NCBI GenBank assembly: GCA_016716065.1
Contig: JADJXA010000006.1
Coordinates: 280,686-344,685, forward strand
Length of the DNA stretch: 64,000 nt
Reading direction: 5' to 3'
DNA from: Candidatus Leptovillus gracilis
GTDB taxonomy: Bacteria; Chloroflexota; Anaerolineae; Promineifilales; Promineifilaceae
Positions 51,481-61,638 of this stretch are shown here, in pieces. Within the stretch, counting starts at the first letter, position 1. Every line of letters starts with the position of its first letter. A program made the translations under genes and the position numbers. The notes beneath the pieces are model-generated. The model worked only from the letters and a program-made list of their open reading frames with translations. It ran no database searches and was not told the DNA's origin.

Positions 51481-52428
51481 TTAATGATCGCGGTTTAACA
51501 CCGAGTCAATCAAAGCAGCCATCTCATCGCGGGCGGGCGAGGGTGGCACTTTGTCCAACGCCCGGTGGGCGCGAGCGGCCGTTTCTTCGGCCTGCATCCG
51601 GGCAACTTCCACTGCCCCAGAGGCGCGCAGCCCGGCCATCATCTCCTGGATGGGGTCTGGTTCTTCTAGTTCAGCAACGGCCGTCAGCCCATCCTTCTCC
51701 TGCTGCCCGCCATTTTGCGCCACAGACAGCACGCCACGCCCTTGCGTCAGGTCCAGACCCACCGGTTTTCCCATCGCCTCCGGGTCGCCAACAATGTCCA
51801 GAATATCATCCACAATCTGGAAAGTCAGCCCCAGATTATAGGCGTATGTTCCCAGCGCTTCGATGACCTCTTCCTCAGCGCCAGCCAACCAGGCGCCCAA
51901 CTGCGCTGACGCTTCGAACAGGCTGGCCGTCTTCAGGCTGATGATCTGCTTATACGTCTCCCGGTCCATGGAGCCAGATTTAGCTGCCGCCGCTTGCAGC
52001 GTCTCTCCTTCTACCAACCGGGTACAAGCATGAGCAATCACCACGTTAGGCCACGCGCCATATGGAGCCATCAACTCATACACTTTGGCAAAAAGGTAAT
52101 CGCCGGTTAACAGCGCAAACGTCCGCCCCCATCGCGCATGGACCGTCACTTTGCCCCGACGAGTCAGGCTGTGATCATTGATATCATCGTGAACCAGAGT
52201 CGCCGTATGAACCATCTCCACGGCCGCAGCCATCGCCACCACAGACTCTATGTCTTGCCCACCGGCTGCCAGATACGCCAGCAGCACAACACGCGGCCGT
52301 ACCCGCTTGCCACCAGACGTGACAATGTGCAAACTGGCGTCTTCCAGCAGTTGGATGTCGCTGGCGACAACAGCTTCTAACTTGTCCTCTACGGCTATCA
52401 GCCCTTGCTGTAATAATTTACTTACCAT
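51481..52428 (-). CDS. Polyprenyl diphosphate synthase
   Basis: 315 residues from the ATG at 52428; an upstream ATG at 52455 is also in frame. Both Asp-rich motifs are visible: LVHDDINDHSLTRRG near 85 and FQIVDDILDIVGD near 210, with SGGKRVRPRVVLLA at the start. The first motif is the DDxxD variant DDIND. It makes long-chain trans-polyprenyl diphosphates, for quinone side chains or lipid carriers; product length cannot be told here. Confidence 0.92.
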   Translation of the reverse strand: MVSKLLQQGLIAVEDKLEAVVASDIQLLEDASLHIVTSGGKRVRPRVVLLAYLAAGGQDIESVVAMAAAVEMVHTATLVHDDINDHSLTRRGKVTVHARWGRTFALLTGDYLFAKVYELMAPYGAWPNVVIAHACTRLVEGETLQAAAAKSGSMDRETYKQIISLKTASLFEASAQLGAWLAGAEEEVIEALGTYAYNLGLTFQIVDDILDIVGDPEAMGKPVGLDLTQGRGVLSVAQNGGQQEKDGLTAVAELEEPDPIQEMMAGLRASGAVEVARMQAEETAARAHRALDKVPPSPARDEMAALIDSVLNRDH

Positions 52429-52722
52429 AATATGTACCCTGTTCACAACTTTCAATTTTTTTTGAACGCTTTAATGGATTATAGAATACGCCCGAAGGGG
52501 CGTCAAGAAATTTGTGAAACTTATCCCAATTGTCTAAGGTTGCTAACCCGTCCGCCAACGCGCATAATAAGGTGTAAAAAAGGGGGCAGCGGGCTTCCAG
52601 CATTCGGTCATCCGCTATCCGTTATCCAGCTTGGCCGCTTGCGGCGAAGGTCCTGGGAGCAGCAAATCCGACTCACGGCACACGGAACACGGAACACGAT
52701 TTACAAAAGCCTGCCATTGTCT

Positions 52723-53304
52723 ATGAACGCTTTACACGAACGCATTCTTAAAGAAGGGCAAAACCTGGGGCGGGGAATTCTGAAAATTGACAGTTTCCTC
52801 AACCACCAATTAGACGCCGAACTGATGGAAACCATCGGCCAGGAGATCGCCGACCGTTTCCGCCACACCCATCCCACCCGCATCCTGACGGCCGAAGTCA
52901 GCGGCATCATCCCGGCGGTAATGACCGGGAAAGCGCTGGGCAACCTGCCCATTGTCTACGCCCGCAAGCACAAACCCATCACCATGCAGGAGCCGGTTTT
53001 TGTGGATTCGGCTCCCAGCCACACCAAAGGGGGCGAAGTGCTGCTGATGGTCTCGCCAGAATTTTTGCGCGCTGAAGATCGCATTCTCATCGTGGATGAT
53101 TTCCTGGCTACCGGGCGCACCATAGATGCGCTGGGGCGCATTGTGCAAAGCAGCGGGGCCACGCTGGTGGGCATTGCTGCTGTCGTCGAAAAGACGTTTG
53201 AAGGCGGGCGCAAAGCTCTGGCCCATTGGAACGTACCCATCGAAGCCGCCGCCACCATCGTCAGTATGGATGATGGGCGGATTGTATTGGGGATTGACCA
53301 TTGA
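52723..53304 (+). CDS. xpt: Xanthine phosphoribosyltransferase
   Basis: 193 residues from the ATG at 52723, family-typical length. Starts MNALHERILKEGQNL; PRPP motif ILIVDDFLATGRTI near 127. Converts xanthine and PRPP to XMP. It lies 24 bp before guaA, which turns XMP into GMP, so this is a coherent salvage pair. I saw no purine riboswitch in the leader (52429-52722), which holds only short repeats such as CACGGAACACGGAACACG. Confidence 0.95.
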   Translation: MNALHERILKEGQNLGRGILKIDSFLNHQLDAELMETIGQEIADRFRHTHPTRILTAEVSGIIPAVMTGKALGNLPIVYARKHKPITMQEPVFVDSAPSHTKGGEVLLMVSPEFLRAEDRILIVDDFLATGRTIDALGRIVQSSGATLVGIAAVVEKTFEGGRKALAHWNVPIEAAATIVSMDDGRIVLGIDH

Positions 53305-53328
53305 CCATTGATAGGAAGGGCAAACTCT

Positions 53329-54936
53329 ATGACCTACCGACAACATGATACGATTGTCGTTTTGGATTATGGTTCGCAGTATTCGCAGCTAATCGCGCGG
53401 CGGGTGCGCGAGGCCAATGTGTTCTGTGCGCTTTTCTCCTGGTCCACGCCGGCCGAAACCATTCTGGCGCTGAATCCAAAGGGCTTTATCCTCAGCGGCG
53501 GGCCAAACAGTGTGTATGATTCCGGTGCGCCAACCCTGCCGGATTATGTGCTGCAAAGCGGCCGGCCGGTACTGGGCATTTGCTACGGGATGCAGTTGTT
53601 GGCCCATCGGCTGAACGGCCGTGTCGCCGCCAGCGCCAGACGCGAATATGGCCCAGCCACGCTGCAACTCAACGCGCCAGACAACCCGCTGTTCCGCGAT
53701 TGGCGCCTGGACGTTGACGGTTGGCTGGCGTCGCCAGACGTAAACACCGCCGACCAACACCTCCAGCAGGTGTGGATGAGCCATGGCGACAAGGTGGAAG
53801 CGCTGCCGCCGGGCTTTCAGGCCATCGCCCACACCGCCAATTCTCCTTACGCCGCTGCATTCGACGCAGCGCGCAATGTGTACGCGGTGCAGTTCCACCC
53901 AGAGGTCGTCCACACCCCCCAGGGACGATTGCTCCTGAGCAATTTTGTCCACCACGTCTGCGGCTGCGCCGGGGATTGGACCCCGGCCAATTTTATTGAA
54001 GAACAGGTGGCGGTGATTCGGGAACAGGTGGGCAACGGCCGTGTCGTGCTTGGCCTCAGCGGCGGCGTAGATTCGGCCGTGGCTGCCGCCCTCATCCACA
54101 AAGCCATCGGCGAGCAGTTGGTCTGCATTTTTGTGGATCATGGGCTGCTGCGCCAGGGCGAAGCAGCGCAGGTGGTGGAAACCTTCCAACGCGAGCAGGG
54201 CATGATGTTGGTCGCCGTCAACGCCATCGAAGAATACCTGGAAGCGCTGACCGGGGTCACAGACCCGGAACAAAAACGGCGCATCATCGGCGAAAAGTTT
54301 GTGCGCATTTTTGAGCGCGAGGCCAACAAGCTGGGACAAATTGATTTTCTGGCCCAGGGAACCATTTACCCGGACGTGATTGAAAGCGCCGGCAAAGACA
54401 AAAAAGACGCCCACGTCATCAAAACCCACCACAATGTCGGCGGGCTGCCAGAAGATATGGACTTTGAGTTGGTGGAGCCGCTGCGCTTGCTCTTTAAAGA
54501 CGAAGTGCGGCAAATCGGTGCGGCGCTGGGCCTGCCAGACAGTCTCATCTGGCGGCAGCCATTCCCCGGGCCAGGATTGGCGATTCGCTGCCTGGGCGAA
54601 ATTACCTGGGAACGGCTGGAGCGGCTGCGCCTGGCCGACGACATTTTTGTGGCCGAGCTGCGGCAAGCCAACATGCTGCGGCAGGATACGCAGCAGTCGT
54701 TTGCCGTGCTGCTGCCGGTGAAGAGCGTGGGGGTGATGGGTGACGGCCGTACCTACCAGGAGGTCATCGCCCTACGCGCCGTCACCACCGAAGATTTCAT
54801 GACGGCCGACTGGGCGCGTCTGCCATATGATTTTCTGGCCCACGTCAGCCGCCGCATCGTCAACGAGGTGAACGGCGTCAACCGCGTGGTCCTAGACATC
54901 ACTTCCAAACCGCCGGGAACCATCGAATGGGAATAG
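53329..54936 (+). CDS. guaA: GMP synthase (glutamine-hydrolysing)
   Basis: 535 residues from the ATG at 53329, preceded by AGGAAGGG. Class I amidotransferase domain first (VLDYGSQYSQLIARRVRE, catalytic Cys in LGICYGMQLLAH, and QFHPEVVHT), then the ATP-pyrophosphatase loop LSGGVDSAVAAALIHKA and the dimerisation domain ending in PPGTIEWE. Makes GMP from XMP. Intact and typical. Confidence 0.98.
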   Translation: MTYRQHDTIVVLDYGSQYSQLIARRVREANVFCALFSWSTPAETILALNPKGFILSGGPNSVYDSGAPTLPDYVLQSGRPVLGICYGMQLLAHRLNGRVAASARREYGPATLQLNAPDNPLFRDWRLDVDGWLASPDVNTADQHLQQVWMSHGDKVEALPPGFQAIAHTANSPYAAAFDAARNVYAVQFHPEVVHTPQGRLLLSNFVHHVCGCAGDWTPANFIEEQVAVIREQVGNGRVVLGLSGGVDSAVAAALIHKAIGEQLVCIFVDHGLLRQGEAAQVVETFQREQGMMLVAVNAIEEYLEALTGVTDPEQKRRIIGEKFVRIFEREANKLGQIDFLAQGTIYPDVIESAGKDKKDAHVIKTHHNVGGLPEDMDFELVEPLRLLFKDEVRQIGAALGLPDSLIWRQPFPGPGLAIRCLGEITWERLERLRLADDIFVAELRQANMLRQDTQQSFAVLLPVKSVGVMGDGRTYQEVIALRAVTTEDFMTADWARLPYDFLAHVSRRIVNEVNGVNRVVLDITSKPPGTIEWE

Positions 54937-55104
54937 GCCTGCAACCGGCGCACAACTTCATGCGTATTGGGGAGCATGTTGATCGGGAAGGTTTATGGGT
55001 TGGTTGGTTAACCAACCAGCAAACTGTCAAACCAACAAACCATCCCAACTTATCTCAGCGGGGATCAGTTTCGCTGTTCTCCCCAATAGTTACCGGAGGG
55101 TAAA
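54937..55104. other. Spacer with GGTTGGTT/AACCAACC palindrome
   Basis: GGTTGGTTAACCAACC near 55000-55015 with AAACCAACAAACCA after it. Similar Q/N-like AACCAAC units occur near 35040 and 47595. The next gene has GGAGGG before its ATG. No other feature seen. Confidence 0.5.
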
Positions 55105-56071
55105 ATGGATTACGGTCAAGTGATTGCCGATGCCTGGCGCATCACCTGGAACAATAAATACCTGTGGGTACTTGGTTTTTTGGCGGCATTAACCAGCGTT
55201 GGCAGCAGTGGCAACTCATCGAGATATTCTTTTGGCGAAGGCGACTTCGCCAACCCTGACCAGGCCATGCGCATGGGCGCACTGGCTTTAGGGCTGGTTT
55301 GTATCTTTGGCATTATTGGCATTATTCTGTGGCTGGTCAGCATCGCCGCTCGCGCCGGCCTGGTAGACGCAGTGAACCGCCTGGATGACGGCGAGACGTT
55401 GACCCTGGGCAAAGCCTTTGCGGCCGGCCGGCAAGCGATGTGGCGGCTGTTGGGCGTTTACATCATCACCTATCTGCCGTTGATATTGGTGGGGTTTGTG
55501 GTAACCATTGTGGCCATAGTGGCGACAGGCGGCGCTGTTGCCATGTCTACCATTGCCCAGAATCCGGACGAACTGCTGACCGGCGGCATGGCAGGCGGCC
55601 TGGGTCTTTTGGCGCTCTGTTTATGCCTCTTCGTTTGCGCCCCGATCCCGGTCGGGTTTGTGCTTAGCTTCGTGGCCGAATTTGGTGTACGCGCCACCGT
55701 TATCAATAAGCTGCGGGTTACCGACAGCATTCGTCATGGTTGGCAAGTCTTCCGCGCCAACCTGGGACCGGTCATCTTGTTGTCTATCTTGCTTTTTGTC
55801 ATCGGCATCATGGTGGGCCTGGTGCTGAGCATGATTATGCTGCCGGTGGCCCTGGTGTTTTGGCCCGGCTGTGGTGAGTGGCATCGCCAACGATGGCGCT
55901 TTAGGCCCGCTTAGCATCACCTGGATGATTGGCGGGACCATCTTCCTGTCCATTTTTGGCGCGGCGTTAATGTCGGTTTACCAGACCTGGGTATCGGCGG
56001 TGTGGACGCTGGCTTACAAAGCGTTGACCGGCAAAAGCCCGGCCGATATTCCGGCGGCGAAAGCATTTTAA
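55105..56071 (+). CDS. Polytopic membrane protein, interrupted by one extra T
   Basis: Starts MDYGQVIADAWRITW after GGAGGG. Six hydrophobic segments. The frame runs out at 55914, but one T too many in TTTT (55858-55861) explains it: removing one gives VFGPAVVSGIANDGALG and an open frame to 56071, total 321 residues. The C-terminal part then holds the last two membrane segments. Paralogous to the next gene (shared start pattern, SIRHGWQVFRANLGPVI). Function unknown. Confidence 0.75.
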
Positions 56072-56113
56072 CGTTCGCTTCCAGAGTCCCGACGCTTAAA
56101 ACGCCGGGACTCT

Positions 56114-56153
56114 GACGTGAAAAGGGCGCACATTGGTGCGCCCTTTTCACGTC
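56114..56153 (+). terminator. 18-bp terminator hairpin between the two membrane-protein genes
   Basis: 56114-56131 pairs perfectly with 56136-56153 around ATTG; the stem ends in AAAA/TTTT. A second hairpin, GAGTCCCG/CGGGACTC, lies just before it (56085-56113). Confidence 0.8.
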
Positions 56154-56164
56154 CGGCAAACAAC

Positions 56165-57166
56165 ATGGACATCGGGGAACTGCTCTTACGCGCCGGCCGC
56201 ATCACCTGGCGGCACAAAACATTGTGGTGGCTGGGCCTGCTGCCCGGTTTGACGCATGTTGTTACCGCGCTGCTGCGCCTCTGGTTCACCGGCTATGCGC
56301 GCCGGGAATGGTGGCCGCTGTTGGCCGGCCTGGATCCGGCGCGTTTGCCGGCTCTGGAGCAGTGGCTGTTTTCGCCGGCGCTTTCCGGCGCTTTGTTCAA
56401 CGCCCAGTTTATGGTAACGGCCGTCCTGTGGCTGTTTCTGGCAGGGATAGGCTATTGGCTTGTCTTTACCCTGGCCGAAGCGTCGGTCATTGCAGTCACG
56501 TTGGGCATTGTGAACGGCCGTCCCATCTCGGTGGGGCGCTCTCTGGCAATTGGCCGCCGCTTTTTAGGCCGGTTTATCGCCATAGACGCCGTGGTGTTTT
56601 TGCCCTGGTTTGTATTGGCTCTGGCAGCCATGCTGGTTGGGTTGGTAACGGTGGCGGCGACGGCCGTTTTCGCCTTGCAAGAAACGGCGGTGCAATCGCT
56701 CATCGCCACGATGGGGTTAGGGCTTAGCTGCGCCGCGCTGCTGGCCTGCCTGTTGCTCCCGGTCAGCTTCCTGTCGGTACGTTTTCGCGCGCTGGCGTTT
56801 CGGGATACGGCCGCTGTCGGTGGCCCAGTGCGGCAAAGCATCCGCCACACCTGGCAAACCATCCGGCAAAATCTGGCCGAGGTGTTGATTTTGGTGGCGA
56901 TGTTGTGGGGGCTGCAATACATCTTCAACCTGCTCATGAGCCTGGTCAGCCTGCCATTGGGTCTGGCTGCGGCCGTGCCTACCCTGCTCAGCTTTAGCCA
57001 AACAACCGGCGGCGCGACAACGGCCGCAGCCAATCTGCTCAGTCTGGCAGCGGCCGTACTGCTGGCAGCGCCCCAGGCATTGCTGTTCGTATACGTCAGC
57101 GTCGCCTGGACCCTGGCCTACATGCAGTGGGCGGGCAGCGAGCAGCGCACTCAATCCGAAATTTGA
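56165..57166 (+). CDS. Polytopic membrane protein, paralogue of the preceding gene
   Basis: 333 residues from the ATG at 56165; the frame is open to 56117 but that would place the start inside the terminator hairpin. Shares RAGRITWRHKTLWWLGLLPGL and SIRHTWQTIRQNLAEVLILV with its neighbour. Six hydrophobic segments. Similar tandem pairs of such proteins occur in Chloroflexota; function unknown. Confidence 0.75.
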   Translation: MDIGELLLRAGRITWRHKTLWWLGLLPGLTHVVTALLRLWFTGYARREWWPLLAGLDPARLPALEQWLFSPALSGALFNAQFMVTAVLWLFLAGIGYWLVFTLAEASVIAVTLGIVNGRPISVGRSLAIGRRFLGRFIAIDAVVFLPWFVLALAAMLVGLVTVAATAVFALQETAVQSLIATMGLGLSCAALLACLLLPVSFLSVRFRALAFRDTAAVGGPVRQSIRHTWQTIRQNLAEVLILVAMLWGLQYIFNLLMSLVSLPLGLAAAVPTLLSFSQTTGGATTAAANLLSLAAAVLLAAPQALLFVYVSVAWTLAYMQWAGSEQRTQSEI

Positions 57167-57197
57167 AATCCGAAATCCGACATTCCCTGGGGGTTTT

Positions 57198-59171
57198 ATG
57201 CGATTAGGCGTTGACACAGGCGGGACGTTTACCGATTTTGTATGGCTGGCTGGCAACGGCCGTTGGCGCATCAACAAGCAGCTCAGCACACCAGACGATC
57301 CGTCGGCGGCTGTTTTGGCCGGGGTGGTGGCTCTGGGCGTGGGCCAGGGAACGGCCGTCATCCACGGCAGCACCGTCGCCACCAACGCCCTACTGGAACG
57401 GCGCGGCGCGCGAACGGCGCTCATCACCACCGCCGGGTTTAGCGATGTGTTGGCGATTGGGCGGCAGCATCGGCCCGACCTGTACGCGCTGGTCCCGCAA
57501 AAGCCAGCGCCGCTGGTCCCGGCGGCGTGGCGCTTCGGCGTCCGCGAACGGGTGACAGCCCAGGGCGATGTGCTGCTGCCGCTGGACGAAGAGAGTGTAA
57601 CGGCCGTGTTGGAAACCATCGCCGCCAACAACATCGAGGCAGTGGCCGTCTGCCTGCTCTTCTCCTTTCTGCACCCCGACCACGAACAGCAAATCAAACA
57701 ACGCCTCAGCGCCCTGCCCAACGCCATCCACGTCTCCCTTTCCTCGGAGATATTGCCCGAATACCGTGAATATGAGCGCACAGCCACCACCGTCATCAAC
57801 GCCTACGTCGCCCCACTGATGGGGCGCTATCTCAACCGACTGGCGGCAAAATTAGCCCCCCGCCATCTGTCGGTGATGCAAAGCAGCGGCGGCATCATCA
57901 GCGCGGCTGCGGCCGGGGAGCAGGCGGCCAGGACAGCGCTGTCCGGCCCGGCCGGCGGTGTGGTTGGGGCGCGTTTTGTCGGCGATCAGGCCGGTTTTAA
58001 CCACATTATCACCTTCGACATGGGCGGGACCAGCACCGACGTGGCGCTGTGCCCCGGTCGGCTGCCTACCACGTCCGAGGGTGAAATCGCCGACATGCCC
58101 CTGCGCCTGCCAATCATAGACATCCACACCGTGGGAGCTGGCGGGGGCAGCCTGGCGGCCATAGACGCCGGTGGCGCGCTGCACGTGGGGCCACAAAGCG
58201 CCGGGGCCGAGCCAGGACCGGTGTGTTATGGGCGAGCCACCAGCGGGGTACGGGACCATTTGCACGAGCGCGTCACCGTCACCGACGCCAATCTGGTATT
58301 GGGGCGTTTGGACGCGGTCCATTTCCTGGGCGGGGTGATGCGGTTGGATGAAGCGGTGGCGCGAGCGGCGCTGCGCGCATTGGCCCAGGTGATGGGAGCC
58401 GCTTCACCAGAGGAGGCGGCCTGGGGCGTGATTCAGGTAGCCAACGCCAACATGGAGCGGGCGATTCGCCGCATATCAGTAGAGCGCGGGCATGATCCGC
58501 GCCGCTTTACGCTGGTGGCTTTTGGCGGCGCGGGACCACTTCACGCCTGTGATTTGGCCGAGAATCTCCAGATTCCGCGCGTCCTCATTGCCAACGCGCC
58601 GGGGGTACTGTCGGCGCTGGGGATGTTGGCGGCCGCGCCCACACGTGATTATTCACAAACTGTGATGGCCCGGCCTGGGGATTGGGGGGTGGGGGTTGGC
58701 GAATGGTTGGCGGCGCAGTTTGCGCCTCTGGCGGAACGGGCGCTGGCAGAGATGATGGCGGAGGGATTCGACAAGCCAACCCCCGTTGGCCCAACGGCCG
58801 TCACCCTTCAGCGCAGCCTGGATATGCGCTATGTGGGGCAGTCCCACGAGCTGACAGTGGTCTGGCCGGAGGCAGCGGCCGACCCGGCGGCATTGTTTCA
58901 TGCGGTCCACGAGGCGCGGTATGGCTATCGGCAGGCGGGCGCAGCGGTGGAGATTGTGACCATACGGTTAACGGCCGTTGCCGCCATCAGCCCACCCCAA
59001 CTACCCACCACCCCACCGGGCGACCCCGACCCCACGGCTGCTCACTGGGGCAAAGATGGTTTGGTTCGGTGGCCAACCACAGCCAACAGCCTGTATGATC
59101 AGGACAAGCTACGCTCCGGTCCCAATTCCGCGGTCCGGCCATTGTCTTCCAATACGACACCACCGCAGTGA
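57198..59171 (+). CDS. Hydantoinase/oxoprolinase family protein (HyuA-like), C-terminus frameshifted
   Basis: 657 residues as read. ATP-dependent ring-opening amidohydrolase family: GVDTGGTFTDFVWL at the start, HGSTVATNALLERRGA, AYVAPLMGRYL, FDMGGTSTDVALCPG and the Gly-rich VGAGGGSLAAIDAGGAL. The expected C-terminal end (RGPAIVFQYDTTAVIPPGW) lies in another frame from about 59130, so a base seems to be missing at about 59120-59128. Further indels probably follow to about 59235. The partner subunit HyuB is absent here. Substrate unknown. Confidence 0.88.
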   Translation: MRLGVDTGGTFTDFVWLAGNGRWRINKQLSTPDDPSAAVLAGVVALGVGQGTAVIHGSTVATNALLERRGARTALITTAGFSDVLAIGRQHRPDLYALVPQKPAPLVPAAWRFGVRERVTAQGDVLLPLDEESVTAVLETIAANNIEAVAVCLLFSFLHPDHEQQIKQRLSALPNAIHVSLSSEILPEYREYERTATTVINAYVAPLMGRYLNRLAAKLAPRHLSVMQSSGGIISAAAAGEQAARTALSGPAGGVVGARFVGDQAGFNHIITFDMGGTSTDVALCPGRLPTTSEGEIADMPLRLPIIDIHTVGAGGGSLAAIDAGGALHVGPQSAGAEPGPVCYGRATSGVRDHLHERVTVTDANLVLGRLDAVHFLGGVMRLDEAVARAALRALAQVMGAASPEEAAWGVIQVANANMERAIRRISVERGHDPRRFTLVAFGGAGPLHACDLAENLQIPRVLIANAPGVLSALGMLAAAPTRDYSQTVMARPGDWGVGVGEWLAAQFAPLAERALAEMMAEGFDKPTPVGPTAVTLQRSLDMRYVGQSHELTVVWPEAAADPAALFHAVHEARYGYRQAGAAVEIVTIRLTAVAAISPPQLPTTPPGDPDPTAAHWGKDGLVRWPTTANSLYDQDKLRSGPNSAVRPLSSNTTPPQ

Positions 59172-59234
59172 TACCACCAGGATGGCGCGATCACCGTATG
59201 AACCCCACCGGCAACCTCCATCGCCGCAAAATAA

Positions 59235-59260
59235 AAAGTGCGCCTCAAAAGGCGCACTTT
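59235..59260. terminator. Bidirectional terminator between hyuA-like and EF-G-like genes
   Basis: AAAGTGCGCCT pairs perfectly with AGGCGCACTTT around CAAA. A and T runs flank it. Confidence 0.85.
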
Positions 59261-59287
59261 CCACTACCAACTATCAACTCCCAATTA

Positions 59288-61346
59288 TTACCCCTCCTGC
59301 CCGCGCTTTCTTCGCCTGGCCACAATTTGCTCTTGCAGGTGGGAAGGCATACGGCCGTAATTGGAGAACTCCATGCCAAACACCCCACGCCCCTGTGTCA
59401 TCGAGCGCAAGTCTGAGGCATAGGTCAACATCTCAGCCAGAGGTACGTCCACGCGCACGATGCTCTTGGTCCCTTCCTGGTCAATGCCCACCACGCGCGC
59501 CCGGCGGGTGTTCATGTCACCCATGATATCGCCCATGTTGTCGGCCGGCACCGTGACCGTCACTTTGTAGATGGGTTCCAGCAGCACGGGGCCGGCGCCC
59601 AACATCGCCTTCTTGAAGCATTCGCGCCCGGCCGTCTGGAAGGCGATTTCTTTGGAGTCTACCGGGTGTTCCTTGCCGTCGTAAACGATGGCCTTGACGC
59701 CGACCACCGGGTAGCCGGCGGTTGGACCAGATTCCAACGCCTGACGGCAGCCCTTTTCGGTCGCCGCCACAAAGGGGGCGGAGATGGAACCACCGAAGAT
59801 TTCGGAAGCGAATTCAAAACTGGCATCGTCGTCCAGCGATTCCAGACGAAGAAAGACACGGCCGTACTGCCCGGCGCCGCCTGTCTGTTTTTTGTGCGTA
59901 TACTCGGCCGAATTCGTCTTGGTAATGGTTTCCCGATACGGCACTTTGGGCACAGAAGTGGTCAGGTTTACGCCAAACTTAGAGTGCGCCTTTTTGACGG
60001 CGATGTCCAGGTGGGTAACGCCCATGCCGGACAAAATAGTCTCGTGCGTGGCCGGTTCCGTGTGCCAGATCAAAGTCAGGTCTTCGCCGGTCAGGCGATT
60101 GAGCGATTGGCTGAGTTTGGCCACGTCCGACTGCGACTTGGGATGAATGGCCACGGAGGCGATGGGCGACGGTTGTTTGATGGCCGGCAGTTTGAGGGCG
60201 TGACCGCGGTCGCAAAGCGTTTCATTGGTGGCGGCGTCGCCCAACTTCACCACCACGCCGATGTCGCCGCTGTGCAAACGGGAAACGGCCGTAGTGTCTT
60301 TGCCGTCACCGCTTGCAGCGTGCCCACCCGCACTTCCGATTCCAGATTAGCCGCCCAGACCCGCGAATCGGAAGCCAGAATGCCGCCAAATACGCGAATG
60401 TAGCTGGATTTGCCGTAAGGGTCTTCCCGCGTCTTGAAAACCAAGCGCCGCCAGCGGCGACAAATCGCTAACTTCCAATTCCACTTCTTCGCCGGCGGCA
60501 TTGGTAGCCGCAAAGGCTCTTTGATCGGGCGAAGGCACAGGCCCAGTAGTTTCACAACAGGATCAACAGCAATGCCCGGTTCCGGCGCGCTGTAGATGAT
60601 GGGCGTGGCCAATCCCTGCATCATCGCCCCTTTCAGGCCACGGATAATCTCGTCGCTGCTCAAGTTTTCTTCTTCAAAATATTTTTCCATCAGCGCATCG
60701 TCGCCTTCGGCGGCGGCTTCGATGAGGGCCATGCGCGCTTCTTCGGCCTCGTCGGCCATGTCGGCCGGGATAGGCGCGACAGTGCTCTTTTCGCCCAGGC
60801 GCGCTTCCATCTTCACCAGGTCGATGATGCCTTTGAAATCCGGCCCTTCGCCGATGGGCAGTTGCAGATTCACAAAATTACCTTCCAGGTTGGCGTTGAT
60901 GCTTTCCATCACACGGGCCAGGCGCACTTTTCCCGGTCCATCTGCTGATCAACAGGATGATCTGAGGCAGGTTCTGTTCCCGCGCAGCCTGGCTGACCAT
61001 TTCGGTGCCCACTTCCATGCCGCGACAGCCTCTACCAGCACCAGCGCGCCATCAACACGCCCAGCGCACTGTTCACTTCGCCGACAAAGTCCATGTAACC
61101 GGGGGTGTCCACAAGGTTGAGTTTTTGGCCCTCACTCTGATGGGCGCTAAGGGCGGAAGAGACGAACTATTGCGGGCAATTTCTTCTTCTTCAAAGTCCA
61201 TAGCGGCCTTGCCGGCCTGACGCTTCCCCATGCGCGTTAGTGGCCCCAGAGTGGAACAGGATTCGTTCCACACATGTGGTCTTGCCCGAGCCATTGTGGC
61301 CGATCAGGGCAACGTTTCGGATTTGGCTGGTTTGAAATTCTTTCAT
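59288..61346 (-). pseudogene. EF-G-like translational GTPase broken by many single-base indels
   Basis: Starts at ATG 61346 (MKEFQTSQIRNVALIGHNGS, then the G1 loop GSGKTT). The protein can be followed through all frames: LVDTPGYMDFVGEVN, domain II, then an intact last part at 59288-60277 with SAEYTHKKQTGGAGQYG and TQGRGVFGMEFSNYGRMP. Between 60.3 and 61.25 kb I count about ten single-base losses or gains, mostly in runs of G, C or A. The amino acids between them are well conserved, and a perfect promoter lies upstream. It is either a very recent pseudogene or an error-rich stretch. Type EF-G2 rather than the main EF-G is likely. Confidence 0.82.
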
Positions 61347-61506
61347 TGGTAAGGAAACCTCTTGGGATTAGAAATTTAAACAAGTCGTTATTTGGGTGCT
61401 GATTGCCTCTCTTCCCCAGGCAAATTACCGCCCGACGGACAGTGCAACCTGATCATTTCTTAACATAACATGACAAGGGGATCATTCCGCAGCGGTTAGC
61501 CGACGA

Positions 61507-61535
61507 ATTATACTTTTCTTTAAGATAGTTGTCAA
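61507..61535 (-). promoter_or_regulatory. Consensus promoter of the EF-G-like gene
   Basis: On the minus strand TTGACA (61530-61535), a 17-bp spacer and TATAAT (61507-61512): both hexamers perfect. Leader about 155 nt. The rest of 61347-61638 shows no gene. Confidence 0.88.
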
Positions 61536-61638
61536 AACGGGGGAAATCGGGCGGCGCAAGGGGGCAGTAACCTATGCGCGCGTATGAGGTGGGACTGCCC
61601 TAAAATCCATGCAGGCTGTATCCAGGAGGCTATAGCTC

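Noticed and set aside
52429..52722. Purine riboswitch before xpt
   Set aside because: The conserved core elements of the purine aptamer are not present; the leader holds short direct repeats instead.
56717..57799. 360-codon open frame on the minus strand
   Set aside because: Spans the end of a clear membrane-protein gene and the start of hyuA, both on the plus strand; no recognisable domain.
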